Assembly (NCBI GenBank): GCA_963422465.1 | Contig: OY730170.1 | Location: forward strand, 1,860,001 to 1,924,000 | DNA length: 64,000 bases | From: Lichina pygmaea | Lineage: Eukaryota; Ascomycota; Lichinomycetes; Lichinales; Lichinaceae | Reading direction: 5' to 3' | Part shown: positions 22,713 through 33,949 of the stretch, one piece after another | Layout: each line of letters opens with the position of its first letter | Position numbering within the stretch: the first letter of the stretch is position 1 | Program-made: the position numbers and the translations under genes | The notes under the pieces: model-generated | Seen by the model: the letters and a program-made list of their open reading frames with translations, nothing else | Database searches by the model: none | What the model was told of the DNA's origin: nothing

Positions 22713-23750
22713 TGCAGGAACCCACTCCTGGTTCTGTTCCAGAAGAGTTTTTGTCTGGGGGGAGTCCAGGGAGATTATGATATCTCCTGAAGGTAGTTTT
22801 CTCACTACTCTCACATCTTTCTGGCAAGACACTGGAACTTTGTTCTTGATAGCTTCTACTAGCTGGGATAGTGTTCTGTTGGCTGTTTGTCCAGATTAGA
22901 CTCCAGGTCTGATTGTGACCTCACTGAAGATTCTTTGGGGTACTGGCACTTCTTGTCCTGTTTGTTTCTGCACTGCCTGGGAGTGGGAGAGTTTGGGTTC
23001 TGGTTTCTGCAGATTCTTCTCAATTCTGTCCAATCTTTGGAGAACTTTCTGCATATCTTGGCCAGTGGTGAGTGGTATGGCTGGGGTATTTGCTAGTTGT
23101 GAGGTGATTGTCTTCCATGTCTGTTGGATTTCTTGGGAAGCTTTAGTGTGGTGAAGCCAGGCTTCCACTAGCTGGACTGGCTGGGCTGGAGCTTTTTCAG
23201 CTTGTTGGGTAGCTGCTTGCTGGGAAGATTGTTAGTGGGTTTTCTGGGAAGAGAGGATAGCTAGTGGGTTATCTTTTTCACCACTTTTTTTCTTAGCTAT
23301 TGCTCAGACTGGAGTTTGACAGATAACCCAGAGCTGGTGTTCAAATAATACTTTTAGAAAGTTGAAAAAGATAAGGATAAGAGAGGGAGAGGGAAGAGTA
23401 CCCTGACTTCCCAGCAGTAATAACCAAGTTCTGAGTCCAGACCTCAGAGCTAGACTTTCCTCGGCAGCTTCTTCCTTCTAAGCTCTGGGTTGGGTCTGGG
23501 AGTATTCACCTAGACTAGGGACCAGACCCCCTGTCTAGACTTTCCTTGAATCCTTAGATTCTACCAGTCAAGAGCAAAGCTCAAGTTATTCCACTTTTCC
23601 ACTCTTTTCCTCTTGAACTGGGAGTACTTGCTCAATCCTGGGACCACACCCCAAGACAGAGTGTTCCTAGGTAATTGAGGCCTGTCCCCAGTTCTTCAGA
23701 AGGCCACTGGCCTCCCTCTCTCTTGTTGTTGGTAGTCTGTTACTTGTTGA
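22713..23750 (-). mobile_element. LINE-2, 5' part (5' UTR and start of ORF1)
   Basis: ORF1 sequence at about 22,713-23,310 matches LINE-1 ORF1 (LQRLDRIEKNLQKPEPKLS and QEVPVPQRIFSEVTIRPG). The codon at the ORF1 start position reads ATA where LINE-1 has ATG, near 23,300. The upstream part shares the GGGGGTCTGGTCCCTAG-like stretch with the LINE-1 5' UTR. The 5' edge is only approximate (about 23,750). Confidence 0.75.
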
Positions 23751-24524
23751 AGTTAAGGAGTCTGGGATCACAACTTTTGACAAACAGGTTGAGTTTTCCA
23801 AAGTGATGGGGGTTCACTTTAAGGTTTTGGTGGTTTCAGGGTGGAACTCGGCTCGTTTCCAGGACTTATGACAAAATGCGCTGATTGTCAAAAGTAGTGG
23901 TCCTTGAACGTAGTTGACTGGTGAAAGTAGTCAGCCTGAGTCCTGATATCTTGACGATATAGCTTTACACACCAGAAGGCGTGGTGATGCTTCTACTACT
24001 ACTACTACTACTCCTACTACAACTTCTGTCTATTTCTTCAATCACCTCAGCCCAAGTCAATGGCATTGCTTCCGGATGCTAGGATCCAACCAACCCTTGA
24101 GATTAGTCGATGCAGAACGGCCTTCAATTAGTTCTCTACGTACAGCACGACATGGACTTTCACCGAGGATTCGTAGCTGTACAGTACGTAAAACAGGTCT
24201 GTCCAACCACCTGATGTTCAAGAACCCCCCCCCGGCAGTCTTGCCCTCGCCTCCCCATCCCTCTTTGGAAATGTACAACGGTTGCTTTTCACTTCTGTTC
24301 GCCGACTTTCAATGTCTGTATTCCCTGTTTTTGCCTATGTTCATGCACGCTCGCCCAGCCCAACCCCCATGCAATCCGCACAGGTCCTTCCTTTCCTTTT
24401 TGAGAATGTTGGGACGACGGAGGCAGAGACGAAAAACCCGAAATGCGATGGCGCTGGTCTAAGCAAAGAATTGATGTGGCATCGGTACGGAAGTACGGTC
24501 GGCGCGGCCGTGACTCTTATCCAA
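23751..24524. other. Intergenic boundary between the transposon block and host genes
   Basis: I see no gene here. The stretch contains a short (TAC)n run near 23,996-24,016, and base composition changes from the AT-richer transposon block to the GC-richer gene block. It includes the 3' side of KGD1. Confidence 0.5.
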
Positions 24525-27500
24525 TCATTCGCCCTTGTACTTCGCTTGGTACACCTTGAACGCCGTGTCGAGCAGGTCCTGCTCTTCCTTGAGATGGCTG
24601 GCCTTGAGGCCCGTCGCGACCGAGGCGCTTGGGTTGCGCCCGGCGTAGAGCACGTGCTTCCGGCTGTGGTGCTCGGTCGTGTTCAGGAGCGTCTCGATGC
24701 GCGGCTGGGTGAAGCTCCAGGCACCCGCGTTCAGCGGCTCCTCTTGGCACCACACGATGTTCTTGGCGTTCGGATACAGGTCGAGGTTCTTCTTGAGCTG
24801 AGCCCACGGGAACGGGTTCAGCTGTTCGATCCGCGTGATTGCCGCGTTCTTGATGCCCTTGTTCTCGCGGTACTTGTGAAGGGCGGCGTAGACCTGCCCG
24901 GTGCAGAGGATGACCCGTTCGACCGAGTCGCGATCGACCATGGACTTGCCGTCCTCAGGGTCGGGGATGATCCACCGGAAGTGCGAGTCACCCGTGAGGT
25001 CGTCTATCGACGACCGCGCAAGAGGATGTCGCAAGAGCGACTTGCTGAAGAAGATGATCAACGCTGCGCCGAGCCCCCGCCGTCAGCTTCGCCCAACGCT
25101 GTCGGGGCCTTCTGGAAGGGGACACCCACGCTTTCGGAATTGACGTTTTATCTGTCGCCGCAGAGCATGGAAGAGGTTTGCCGGCGTGGTCATGTACACG
25201 ACCTGCATGTTGCAGTCCTGATGCTGACGTTCCAGCTTGTCGGGGCTGGGGAAGATGCGCGGATCCTCGTTGGAGAGCTGCAGGTACCGTTCCATCCTTC
25301 CCGACGAGTGCTCGGGCCCCTGGCCGTCGTAGCCGTGCGGTAGAGACATGACGAGTCCCGACCGTTGGAGCCACTTGACCTCTCCCGACGCGATGAACTG
25401 ATCGATGATGCATTGGGCGTTGTTGGCAAAGTCGCCAAACTGCGCTTCCCAGACGACCAGGGCGTTGGGGGACGACAGCGAATAACCGTACTCGAACCCG
25501 AGCCTAGAAGGCAAACCCCCCTCCGGCGTCAGTCCGGGATCGAAAGCTACCGATCCGCCATTCTGAGCACTTACACGCCAAACTCGCTCAGGTTGGAGTT
25601 CGAGATGATGAAGCTCGCCTGGTCCTCGCCGAGATGCTGGAGAGGCGTGTATGTCTGTTCGTTCTCTTGGTCGTGCAGGACCGCATGCCGCTGAGAGAAG
25701 GTTCCGCGCTCGACGTCCTGGCCCGACACGCGAACGTGGTGCCCATCCATCGCGAGCGAGCCGAAGGCCAAAGCCTCGGCGGTCGACCAGTCGATCCCTT
25801 CACCCTCGGCGACGGTCTTCTTGCGGTTGGCTAGGATCCGGTTCAGGTTCCGATGCACGTGGAACCCTTCCGGCAGGTCGCTCATGACAGAAGCGATGTG
25901 CCTCAACCGATCGGCCGGAACGCTGGTGGGCAGATGCGACAGCACCTCGGTCGCGAGCTCCTTGGGCGACTTGAAGCCGTTCCAGGCCGACGTGAGCCAC
26001 TCCCTTGCGCTCGGCTGGTAGTCCTTGGCCTTCTCGAAGCTCTCCTCGAGCATGCCCCAGACCCACTTCTTGTGCTCCTCGATGTCGTCCTCGGTGAAGG
26101 TCTTGTCCTCGAGGAGCTTGTTGATGTACTTCTTCAGCTGGGTTTCCTGGGCCGCGATGCGCTTGTACATGAGCGGCTGGGTGAAGGACGGCTGATCGGT
26201 CTCGTTGTGGCCGTACTTGCGGTAGCAGACGAGGTCGATGACGACGTCGCGCTTGAAGGTGGCGCGCCAGTCGGCCGCCATCTGGCAGACGAAATTGAGC
26301 GCTTCGACGTCGTCCGAGTTGACGTGGAACACGGGCGCCTCGATAGCCTTGGCGATGTCGGAGCAGTACGGGGTCGAGCGGGCGAAGCGGGGGTCGGTGG
26401 TGAAGCCAATCTGATTGTTGACGATCAGGTGGATGGTGCCGCCGGTCGAGTAGGCCGGCAGGGCATGGAAGCCCAGGGTCTCGTATACGATCCCTTGGGC
26501 CGCGAAGGCCGCGTCACCGTGGATCAAGAGGCCCATGGCCGACCTGAACTCCTTCTCGTCGTCGTTGTAGTGCTGGATGGCCCGAGTCTTGCCCAAGACC
26601 ACCGGGTCCTCGGCCTCGAGATGGGACGGATTGGCAACGAGCGACAGCTGCACCCGCTTGCCCGACGGCGTCGGGCGCTCGAAGTTCATGCCCAAGTGGT
26701 ACTTGACGTCGCCAGAGCCCTCGTCGCCCGGCTCGGTCGTGCCTCCAAACTCGCTGAAGATGGACTCGTTCGGCTTGCGCACGACGTTGCTGAGCACGTT
26801 CAGCCGACCACGATGCGGCATGCCGATGATGATGTCCTTGACGCCGTAGTCGACGCTTCTGTCGATCAGGGCCTTCATGCCCGGGACGAGGGCCTCGCAC
26901 CCTTCCAGACCGAAGCGCTTGTCGTTCGGATACTTCGTCGCCAGAAAGCTCTCGAAGCTGGAGCTCCAGATGAGCCGATCTAGGATCCTTCGCCGGTCAT
27001 CCGTCGAGTACCTGTACGGCTGCGGGATCTCGACGCGTTCCCTGATCCAGTCGCACTGCTCCCGATCGGAGATGTGTATGTACTCGATTCCGTACGACCC
27101 ACAATAGATCCTCTCGGACGCCGTGATGATCTCGCGAAGGGTCATCTTCTCCCTGCCCTCTCGCTTGAAGCGGGGCAATATGCCGGGGCCGAGCTCGAAC
27201 TCTTCGTCCATGTCCTTCTCGGTGAAGCCGTAATGATCCAGCTCCAGCTCCTTCGGCCGGCGGTACCCGATGGCCTCGCCCTCTGTCCGGATGCCCAGGG
27301 GATCGGTCTTGGCCTTGTGGTGTCCACGCGCTTGATACGCCCGGACGAGTAGTTGGACCTTGAGATGCTTCGTGACCTCGGAACCCTCGCTGGCAGCCAT
27401 ACCGGGCATGAAGCTCGGTACGCCACCAGTCACGTTTGGGACGATGGTGGGTGGGGGCTGAAATGCCTGCGACGTGGGCATGTCGCCGGCTTCCATGTTT

Positions 27501-27921
27501 CGGAAGTATACCTGCCACGACACGTGCACGCTCGAGGGATCCTTCTTCCACTGCACGTACATCTCGTCGACATAGTTCGCCGCGTTGCCCTGGAGAAAGG
27601 AGTCGTTGGGGTCCTGTACGCATCCTATCAGTGCTTTGCGACATCGCCACACGGTGATGGCCACGAGCACGATGATGGGGCGGCCTCAGGGGCCGCACGT
27701 CTCGGACATACCACGCCGTTGTCATTCTTGGTCTGTTCTACTGCCACTGCATATTGTCTTCGCTGCGATGCCTGAGCATGCCGACTCTGACTCGAGCCAT
27801 GTGTGCGCTTTACTGCTGGAATCGCCGAGGCTGCTTGGAGGCTTCGCGCTCCAAGCGTACAGGGCCTCGAGCAGTAGCGAGCAGCGCAGCTGCCGCGTGC
27901 GAGGATTGAGGTCCGCAACAT
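24525..27921 (-). CDS. KGD1: 2-oxoglutarate dehydrogenase E1 subunit, mitochondrial
   Basis: E1 of the 2-oxoglutarate dehydrogenase complex decarboxylates 2-oxoglutarate with thiamine diphosphate and passes the succinyl group to E2, in the mitochondrial TCA cycle. Four exons fit: 27,921-27,712, 27,613-25,575, 25,503-25,130 and 25,063-24,525. All junctions are GT-AG and the frame closes to 1,053 residues, normal for the family. The N-terminus ([20 protein letters not shown]) is a typical Arg/Ser-rich import signal. Then come [27 protein letters not shown], the ThDP-binding part [20 protein letters not shown] and [17 protein letters not shown], and the C-terminal pyrimidine-binding domain around [20 protein letters not shown]. 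No break is seen. Long open frames on the opposite strand are shadows of its GC-rich codons. Confidence 0.97.
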
Positions 27922-29795
27922 CTTGACATCAGGATCGTAACCCTATGTTTTCAACGACATCAATGCTGCGCCGGTTGCTGGCCGTTGTTCAACTACAAAA
28001 GAGTGACGGTGGCGCACCAAAGTACCATAAATGGCGCTGACGTTGTGGAAATCTTTTACGACATCACGCGATTTTGGATCACGTCAGCACCGTGCGGTAT
28101 TAACGCGTCGAGACATTTGACTAGTCACCTCGTCTCCCAGCGTCATTGGTCTTTATCAACTGTGATCAAGCCCCATCACGGATGTACGCTTACAAAAGTG
28201 TGCCTGAAAGCCAGTCCCCAGTGCCAGCTAAACAGAAATGGAAATGGAGAGTCAAGAAGAGTGGACCCATTAGTTCAAGCTCTGCCTAGTCAACAGGACA
28301 ATGTTTTCAGCCCAGAAATCGAAAAGCAAAGACTTTTTGATATCTTATCTCTAGGGACAGATTCATGGTGGCCATACGTAGATCAGCTTAGTTTCGGGAA
28401 CAGCGCTGTGAGTGTCTAAAGTTGAATGAACCACGTGCTTATAATGAGGGCTGGACAGCAGATGTGAGTTACCGTACGGAGTACTCCGTACAGTACGTAC
28501 GTCATGGCTGGACAGTGCGGTTCCATAATCCCGGGTTCCAGTTTGGCGCCCATCGTCAGTGGTTCACTTGGTATAACTCGTGACTGGCTAATTACTGTAG
28601 CGAGTATACATATTTCTGGCCAAAGATCCACCTTCTGGGGCAAGTTCCAACTCAATTGAGCAGATCCCAATTGAAGCTACCCAAGCCTGACGACTGTGTC
28701 TGGCTATGTTGTTGAGTGCTTGATTTGAAAGCTGACTGGCAACCCCAAGAGTCCCAGGAAAGTCGTGAGACTGTTCAAAGCCTCAAGGAAGGGTGTGAGA
28801 GTACTGCAACTCTTGAAGTGGCTGTGGGTCGTCCAAGTGTTGATATCTTGCTCCTCCGCCCAGCTTGAAGAAGCTGTGCCACGGTAGCAAACCCCTTTCC
28901 TGATGCTGGAAATGCGGGCTTGGCAATGACGATGGCAGTTTTGAGGCGACAGTACAGTATACTCCACGGGTGCCCTGGGTATGACCAGCGGGTCCTCTAT
29001 CGGGCACGAATCTTGACCTCCAGAAGCAGCCGCACCGCATTGTGAGAAAAGAGGTCGGCAGTTGAGCCTCACCGTGAGAATAGCGAGAGGTAGTGTATGT
29101 GGTCATACCATGGCAGCAGCAGTTGTCACACCACCCTCCTGTGCCTCTGATCCCACGCCTTATTGCGCGAACAACTTGTAGGACCCAGCTTGAGCCGTTG
29201 GCGATTCCTTTGCGAGCGGCAAGTGTCAGACTTTTCCCGCATAAGATGGAAGCTGACCAGGTGCATCTTCTGGCTCTCCCTTCGCAAGTTCATACAGCCC
29301 GGCCCTTCCATGACGATTGTGGAGATTCGGCGCACCGACTTCGTCACCGTGTGGAAACCAATCATCCTTGACGTTCGAACATGACCTGCACGGGCAGGAC
29401 CACCATGCTTCACGACTGTAGGAGCAGAACAACAGTCTTCGCGGGGTCGATCGTCGACAACTGCGATCGTCCGCCATCGTCGACGATGGGGTAATCGTTT
29501 CCAGGCGAGGTGGGGGTGGGAGTGGCCAGACACTGCCAGGTTGTCGAGCTCGACTCGATCGACCCTGCCGGCAGCCTGGATACCCAAAAGGGGACGGGAA
29601 TATCGGACAAGGAAACGTGTTGGCGATGACTTCGATGCCATCATCGTCGAGTGTCGCAGCGTAGAATGAGAGGCCACGTCCAGAGCCGAACGAGGCGGGA
29701 CTGGAGGCGGTTCCCTTGAGTAGACCCCGAGAATCGATCACCTCCGTCGACGCTGCCCGATCGTCTATATAGTGACCCTTCTTGAGCCCCTCCGA
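27922..29795. other. Intergenic region between KGD1 and the hydrophobin gene
   Basis: I recognise no gene here. Open frames on both strands at 28,700-29,825 overlap each other and match no family I know. Palindromic GTAC-rich sequence lies at about 28,470-28,503. A TATATAG box at 29,766-29,772 probably serves the hydrophobin gene. Confidence 0.5.
29766..29772 (+). promoter_or_regulatory. TATA box of the hydrophobin gene
   Basis: TATATAG lies 24 bp before the first in-frame ATG (29,796), at the usual distance from a start of transcription near 29,795-29,800. The leader that follows is CA-rich, as is common in strongly expressed fungal genes. Confidence 0.5.
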
Positions 29796-30444
29796 ATGCT
29801 CATCCTCATCAGTAGCCATCAGCACTCCCTTCGATCATCATCAGCAACAACAGCAACCTTCAGCGCAACATTCAGACCGCTTTCCCACTCTAGCGCTCTC
29901 TCACACGATGCTCTCCCAAGCCTCTTGTCGAGAAATCTAGTTCAAACAACCTACTCAGCCAAAACCCATTTCCAGAGCATCGTTGCTGTTCCCTCCGTCG
30001 CCGCCACCGCCGCGGCCGCGGCCGCCGTCGCTCATTCGGCTCTCGCCGAGCGTACTACCGGTCCAGAGGCTCAGCAACGGTGCGGCAACAACCTCGAGGT
30101 GAAGTGCTGCAACAGCGGTCAGCAAGCCCTCATCAACCTCGTCCCCATCCAGTTCGGATTCGGCTGCAGCCCCCATCAACGGTAAGCTGAGCGTGGTCAC
30201 TCCGATAACCAGTGATCATTCCAGGGAAGAGATGACTGATCCGCACGCACCAACAGTCCTCTCGCTCAATTACATCACTGATCAGTGCTCAGATGAGGTC
30301 GTCTGCTGCCAGTCGGGTCCCCAGGTGTGTGAAGTGAAGGACATTTCTCCCGGCCCAGGGTCACGTTGCAATATCGACTACCTTTTTCTGCTTTCCAGGT
30401 CTGGCCTCGTCAACATCGGTACCGTCTGCCCCAAGGTCCTCTAG
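29796..30444 (+). CDS. Class I hydrophobin
   Basis: Hydrophobins are small secreted proteins that coat spores and aerial hyphae with an amphipathic film. Exons end and begin at 30,181/30,257 and 30,326/30,399, and the stop is TAG at 30,442-30,444. The eight cysteines have the spacing C-x7-CC-x18-C-x14-C-x5-CC-x15-C, within the class I range. Segments are CGNNLEVKCC, LINLVPIQFGFGC, DQCSDEVVCC and GLVNIGTVC. A hydrophobic, Ala-rich signal-like stretch (SIVAVPSVAATAAAAAAVAH) precedes the cysteines but has no ATG directly before it. The nearest in-frame ATG is 29,796, which gives an odd Ser-rich extension of about 60 residues. The start is therefore uncertain: an unrecognised upstream intron or a lost start codon are both possible. 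Confidence 0.85.
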
Positions 30445-31187
30445 GTGGCTCCCGCTGCAATGGGAGTGTCGCGTTTTGGCCGATCAGCGTCAAAATTGCT
30501 TCTGGGAAGAAAACGGATTGTCGGACTCAGACGACGAAGAGCGCATGGACGAGGGAGTGTGAACTGGCTGCAACAGGGGCTTCCGACAAAAGCAGTTATC
30601 TTGCGGCTGACATTCACTTCTTCGGACGTTTTCCTTTCGTGGGCCACGCTCCTTTCGGGTCATCTCCTCGGTGCGTCTTATGTTGTCCTTTTTGGATTTG
30701 ACCGCTTCTGCCTTGCTCTTGTCCATGGCACTGCTCACTCCAGCTGAAGAAAAGTTAGGCGTAGCCTACCTTAACGGACATTATACCAGCGCTGACAGCA
30801 ATCCAAATCAATTTTCCCGCTCCTGTGGCCTAATATGAAACTAAAATTTGCCAAACCTCTATTTGCAAGTTTGTGAGCAATGTTGATAGAACAGCATTTG
30901 TGATAGCAAGTGTGGGACTTCACTTCTTGATAGGTGTACCTTCGAGTGAGACATGACCAGCCCGGATTCAGAACCGGATGTACAAGAGCTTAAGTTTTAA
31001 ACCTCTGTGTCCACAGATCAACAGAAACTCTTCCGGGTTGGAATCCGATCAACTGGGTGCCATGGGCCTTGCCATAAGTCCTTTATAGAAGTCGGCCAAC
31101 CCGTGAGGGAGAGGCTTGAAGAAAGAAAAAGTGGTCAAGAGGGGAAGCCCAGATCAAGATTGTCTGTTGTAAGACAGGATAGACGCT
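30445..31187. other. Intergenic region
   Basis: No recognisable gene. A Lys/Arg/Glu-rich open frame of 82 codons on the minus strand (30,490-30,738) has no support beyond its openness. Confidence 0.45.
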
Positions 31188-32058
31188 TCAGTTAAAGCGG
31201 TGCTCCGCCGCTTTCCAGTTGACAACGTCCCATATGGCGCTGAAGTACTCTGCCTTGCGGTTCTCGTACTGCAGACTATAGCCTCAAATCAGCATGTCGA
31301 GTTGCTGTGTTTGTATTCCAGATCATCGCGACTCACTAGTAGGCATGCTCCCACGCATCAACACCGAGCAGTGGCTTAAACCTTCCCACAACCGGGTCCT
31401 GGTTCTAAAGCGGACAAAGATGTTTAGAGATTTGCACGGCCCGAACGAGGGAGCTATACGATCGTACCGCATATGTTCTGATGGTGATTTGATTGTTGTC
31501 CAGGTCCTTGACGAGCCATGCCCAGCCGCTACCCTGGATGCCCGCAAGCGCGGTGTTGAACCTGGCCTTGACCTCGCCCAGATCGCCGTACGTTCGATTT
31601 ATGGCGTCTGCCAAGGGTCCCGACGGAGGTTCGCCGCCGCCGGAGCCTTTTGGTGCCAGATTCTCCCAAAATAAGCTATGATTCACGTGGCCACCACCAT
31701 GGAAGTTCAGCAGCGGGTTGAGAGCAAGCTGGCCGGCGATGTCCGATTGAGACAGCGCTGTGGCAAGCTTCTCGGATGCGTCGTTGAAAGAGTTGACGTA
31801 GGTCTGGTGATGCTTCTTATGGTGAAGCTCCATGATCTTGCCGGAGATGGCTGGCTCAAGCGCTCCATAGTCATCTAATCAACCACAATATCATGGGTCA
31901 GATATCTCGACGACAGAGAATCTTGGTTTAGAGAGGCCATCCTTACAGGGGAGATCCGGGAGGGTGGCCTTGGTTCGGACAAAACCAAGACCAGCTGTTA
32001 CCGTCCGTGACGTCAATTGCGACCTGGCTATGACGCGGGCGACTGAGGTTCGAATCAT
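31188..32058 (-). CDS. SOD2: Mitochondrial manganese superoxide dismutase
   Basis: The enzyme converts superoxide to hydrogen peroxide and oxygen in the mitochondrial matrix. Four exons fit: 32,058-31,947, 31,874-31,468, 31,404-31,337 and 31,275-31,188, giving 224 residues with all GT-AG junctions. The N-terminus (MIRTSVARVIARSQLTSRT) is an import signal, and mature sequence starts near ATLPDLPYDYGALEP. Metal ligands are visible in KIMELHHKKHHQTYV, NFHGGGHVNHSLFWENL and the signature DAWEHAYY. The C-terminus is WDVVNWKAAEHRFN. It is divergent from PSF3, with 244 bp between the two ATGs, so they may share a promoter. No break is seen. Confidence 0.96.
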
Positions 32059-32302
32059 GACTGTTGACTTTTGGGGAAGGCTAGGCTGAGTGAGGATCCT
32101 GAGGACGTCGTTATGGGTTACGTAGTGGTTAGGTAATCAGCGCTCTCTGGTGAGTACATAAGCAAATAAGGTACTGCGGTACGGTACGGTACCGTATAGT
32201 ACATACGGTATGTACCTTCGTACCATAGCGACGAATACAGCGTCGAGCACGTGAAAGTGGATTGGAACTCAGCCCTACATTCCAAGTGCTGTCAGCCTTA
32301 TC
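32059..32302. promoter_or_regulatory. Shared divergent promoter of SOD2 and PSF3
   Basis: Only 244 bp separate the two start codons. The middle part (about 32,170-32,222) is a run of GGTACGGTACGGTACC-like short repeats. The regulatory meaning is inferred from position alone. Confidence 0.4.
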
Positions 32303-33137
32303 ATGAGCTCCTACTACGATATCGACTCCATCTTGACCGATGCTCAGGCAAGAGATGTAGAATTATCTCAAGCTGTCCACAGCTGACGGTGGAACACAGA
32401 AGATCCCATGTACCTTTGCAATGACGATCCCAAGCTTGGGTCACCTTGATGGCAATTCTGGCGGTGATGTCTGCTCGAACCCTTCTACCGTGATAGCAGC
32501 CCACTCAGCTGACCAGGCCGGAAAAGTTGAAAGGTGGAACACGGCTGGAGCTTCCACTATGGCTGGGAGAGATGCTGGCCGTCAGGTAAAGAGAGCCCAG
32601 AAATGACCATGTGCTACGACGCAGCCAACTGGAGAGTGCGGCAGCCAGCGCCTTGGAACGGCTCCGTTGGTCACGCTTGACATCCCCGGCGCGCTCTCGT
32701 CACGCGCCATCAACGCGCTCAGAGCGAACCCTCGGACGGTCGATATCCGAGCCCTGGCTCCTCACTTCTACAGCTTTGCGGCTAGGCTGTTCGAGCTCTT
32801 CGATGAAGATGAGATGGTCGAAATCATGGGCGAGGTATTGTCTCACTCAGCGCACGAGATCTGGTCGGCCTTTTGACGATCTCTCTGCCTGTCACGTCCA
32901 GACCTTCCAGCAGAGGCTCGTGGAGATTGCCGATCATGCCCACAATTCAAAGGGCATGCTCAGCGAAGGGATAGAGTTCTTACGAGGTCTAGATGAGACC
33001 GAAAGAAGAGGTTGGCTCCCTCATTCCGTGGCTTCAGGGCTTTTTCGGAGACTGAATCTCGACTGGGGGCAGTGTTTCGCTCGGCGCATGAGAGCTCCAA
33101 GGCCGTGCGATTGTGGATCAACAACCTCAAGAAATGA
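32303..33137 (+). CDS. PSF3: GINS complex subunit Psf3
   Basis: Psf3 is one of the four GINS subunits that hold Cdc45 and MCM together in the replicative helicase. Six exons fit: 32,303-32,347, 32,400-32,468, 32,509-32,585, 32,645-32,834, 32,902-33,010 and 33,073-33,137, giving 184 residues, close to the family size. Recognisable pieces are SSYYDIDSILTDAQ at the start, IPSLGHLDGNSGGD, LPLWLGEMLAVSQRLGT, LVTLDIPGALSSRAINALRA and APHFYSFAARLFELFDEDEM. The last two are EIADHAHNSKGM and FRSAHESSKAVRLWINNLKK. Intron 1 begins GCAAGA, a GC-AG intron. The second intron (GTCTGC...CACTCAG) is the least certain junction. Confidence 0.88.
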
Positions 33138-33949
33138 TCGCAGCTGCGGCAGTCGTTTCTAAAGATTGGTCAGCGGAATGAAAAGTAGCGGGATTCTGCT
33201 ATCGCCTAGGAAGATCAAATGGTGAGGCCCATCAAGCTTCTGGTACTGATATCTTGCGGTTCGACTTGAGTCGTAGCTAAGGTGTCTCTTTTAGACCGTG
33301 ATTGGCACTGTTACCTTTGCATTGAAGACCAAGCCAGTCGACTACAGGCCCATCAGTTGGTATTTCAGTGAACTCACATTTTTCTTCTCCACCTCTCAAG
33401 GTCTATGTACACTATACAAGACCTTCCACTACTTGATGCCCATCAATCTGATCATGTGTATCGTATCATCCTGATCTACCCTGCCCATTCGAAATGATTC
33501 ACATCAGTCATGCAGTCTACATGCAAACATCATCAGAAGTCCAAGAGAAGTTACTCCTCGTCGAATTTGTGACGATGAGGAGAACTTACTTTCCATCAGA
33601 CATACAACGATGACAGGTGGCTGAAAGATAATCGGGTGAGCTATAGGTTGAGCTCTCGTCCAGGTTTCCAAGGAAAACTCCCATAGCATTCATCATATGT
33701 GTTCACTGTTTTATTTCTTTTCACTCTTGGGCTGCTTAGACCTACTTGCGTACGTAGATTCTTGGTGCGATTCAAGCAATAGCTACGATGTGTAATGAGC
33801 TCCTTGTGGATGGTGGAGGTACAATTCTCAGTTGACTCTATTGACAATCTTGCATTGGTGTAAGGTAGACAGACGCCGCTACGAGTATGTTGGAAATCGT
33901 CGAACAATTGAAGACTTGTTCACGTATGGAGTGCATTCCAACCAGGTTC
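33138..33949. other. Intergenic region between convergent PSF3 and TPK
   Basis: Both genes end here. I see no further gene. Open frames at 33,504-33,907 on the minus strand are short and unrecognised. Confidence 0.5.

Noticed and set aside
24057-24278. Minus-strand 73-codon frame near the TE/host boundary
   Set aside because: No domain, no start context and no neighbour to support it.
24282-26983. Long plus-strand open frames (353 and 376 codons)
   Set aside because: They lie antisense to KGD1 exons in GC-rich codons; the minus-strand reading matches a conserved enzyme throughout.
29126-29825. Two overlapping minus-strand frames of 183 and 199 codons
   Set aside because: They overlap each other in different phases and show no recognisable domain.
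32040-32062. tRNA T-loop-like GGTTCGAATC (also near 35,527)
   Set aside because: No acceptor or anticodon stems around it; the first overlaps the SOD2 start codon.
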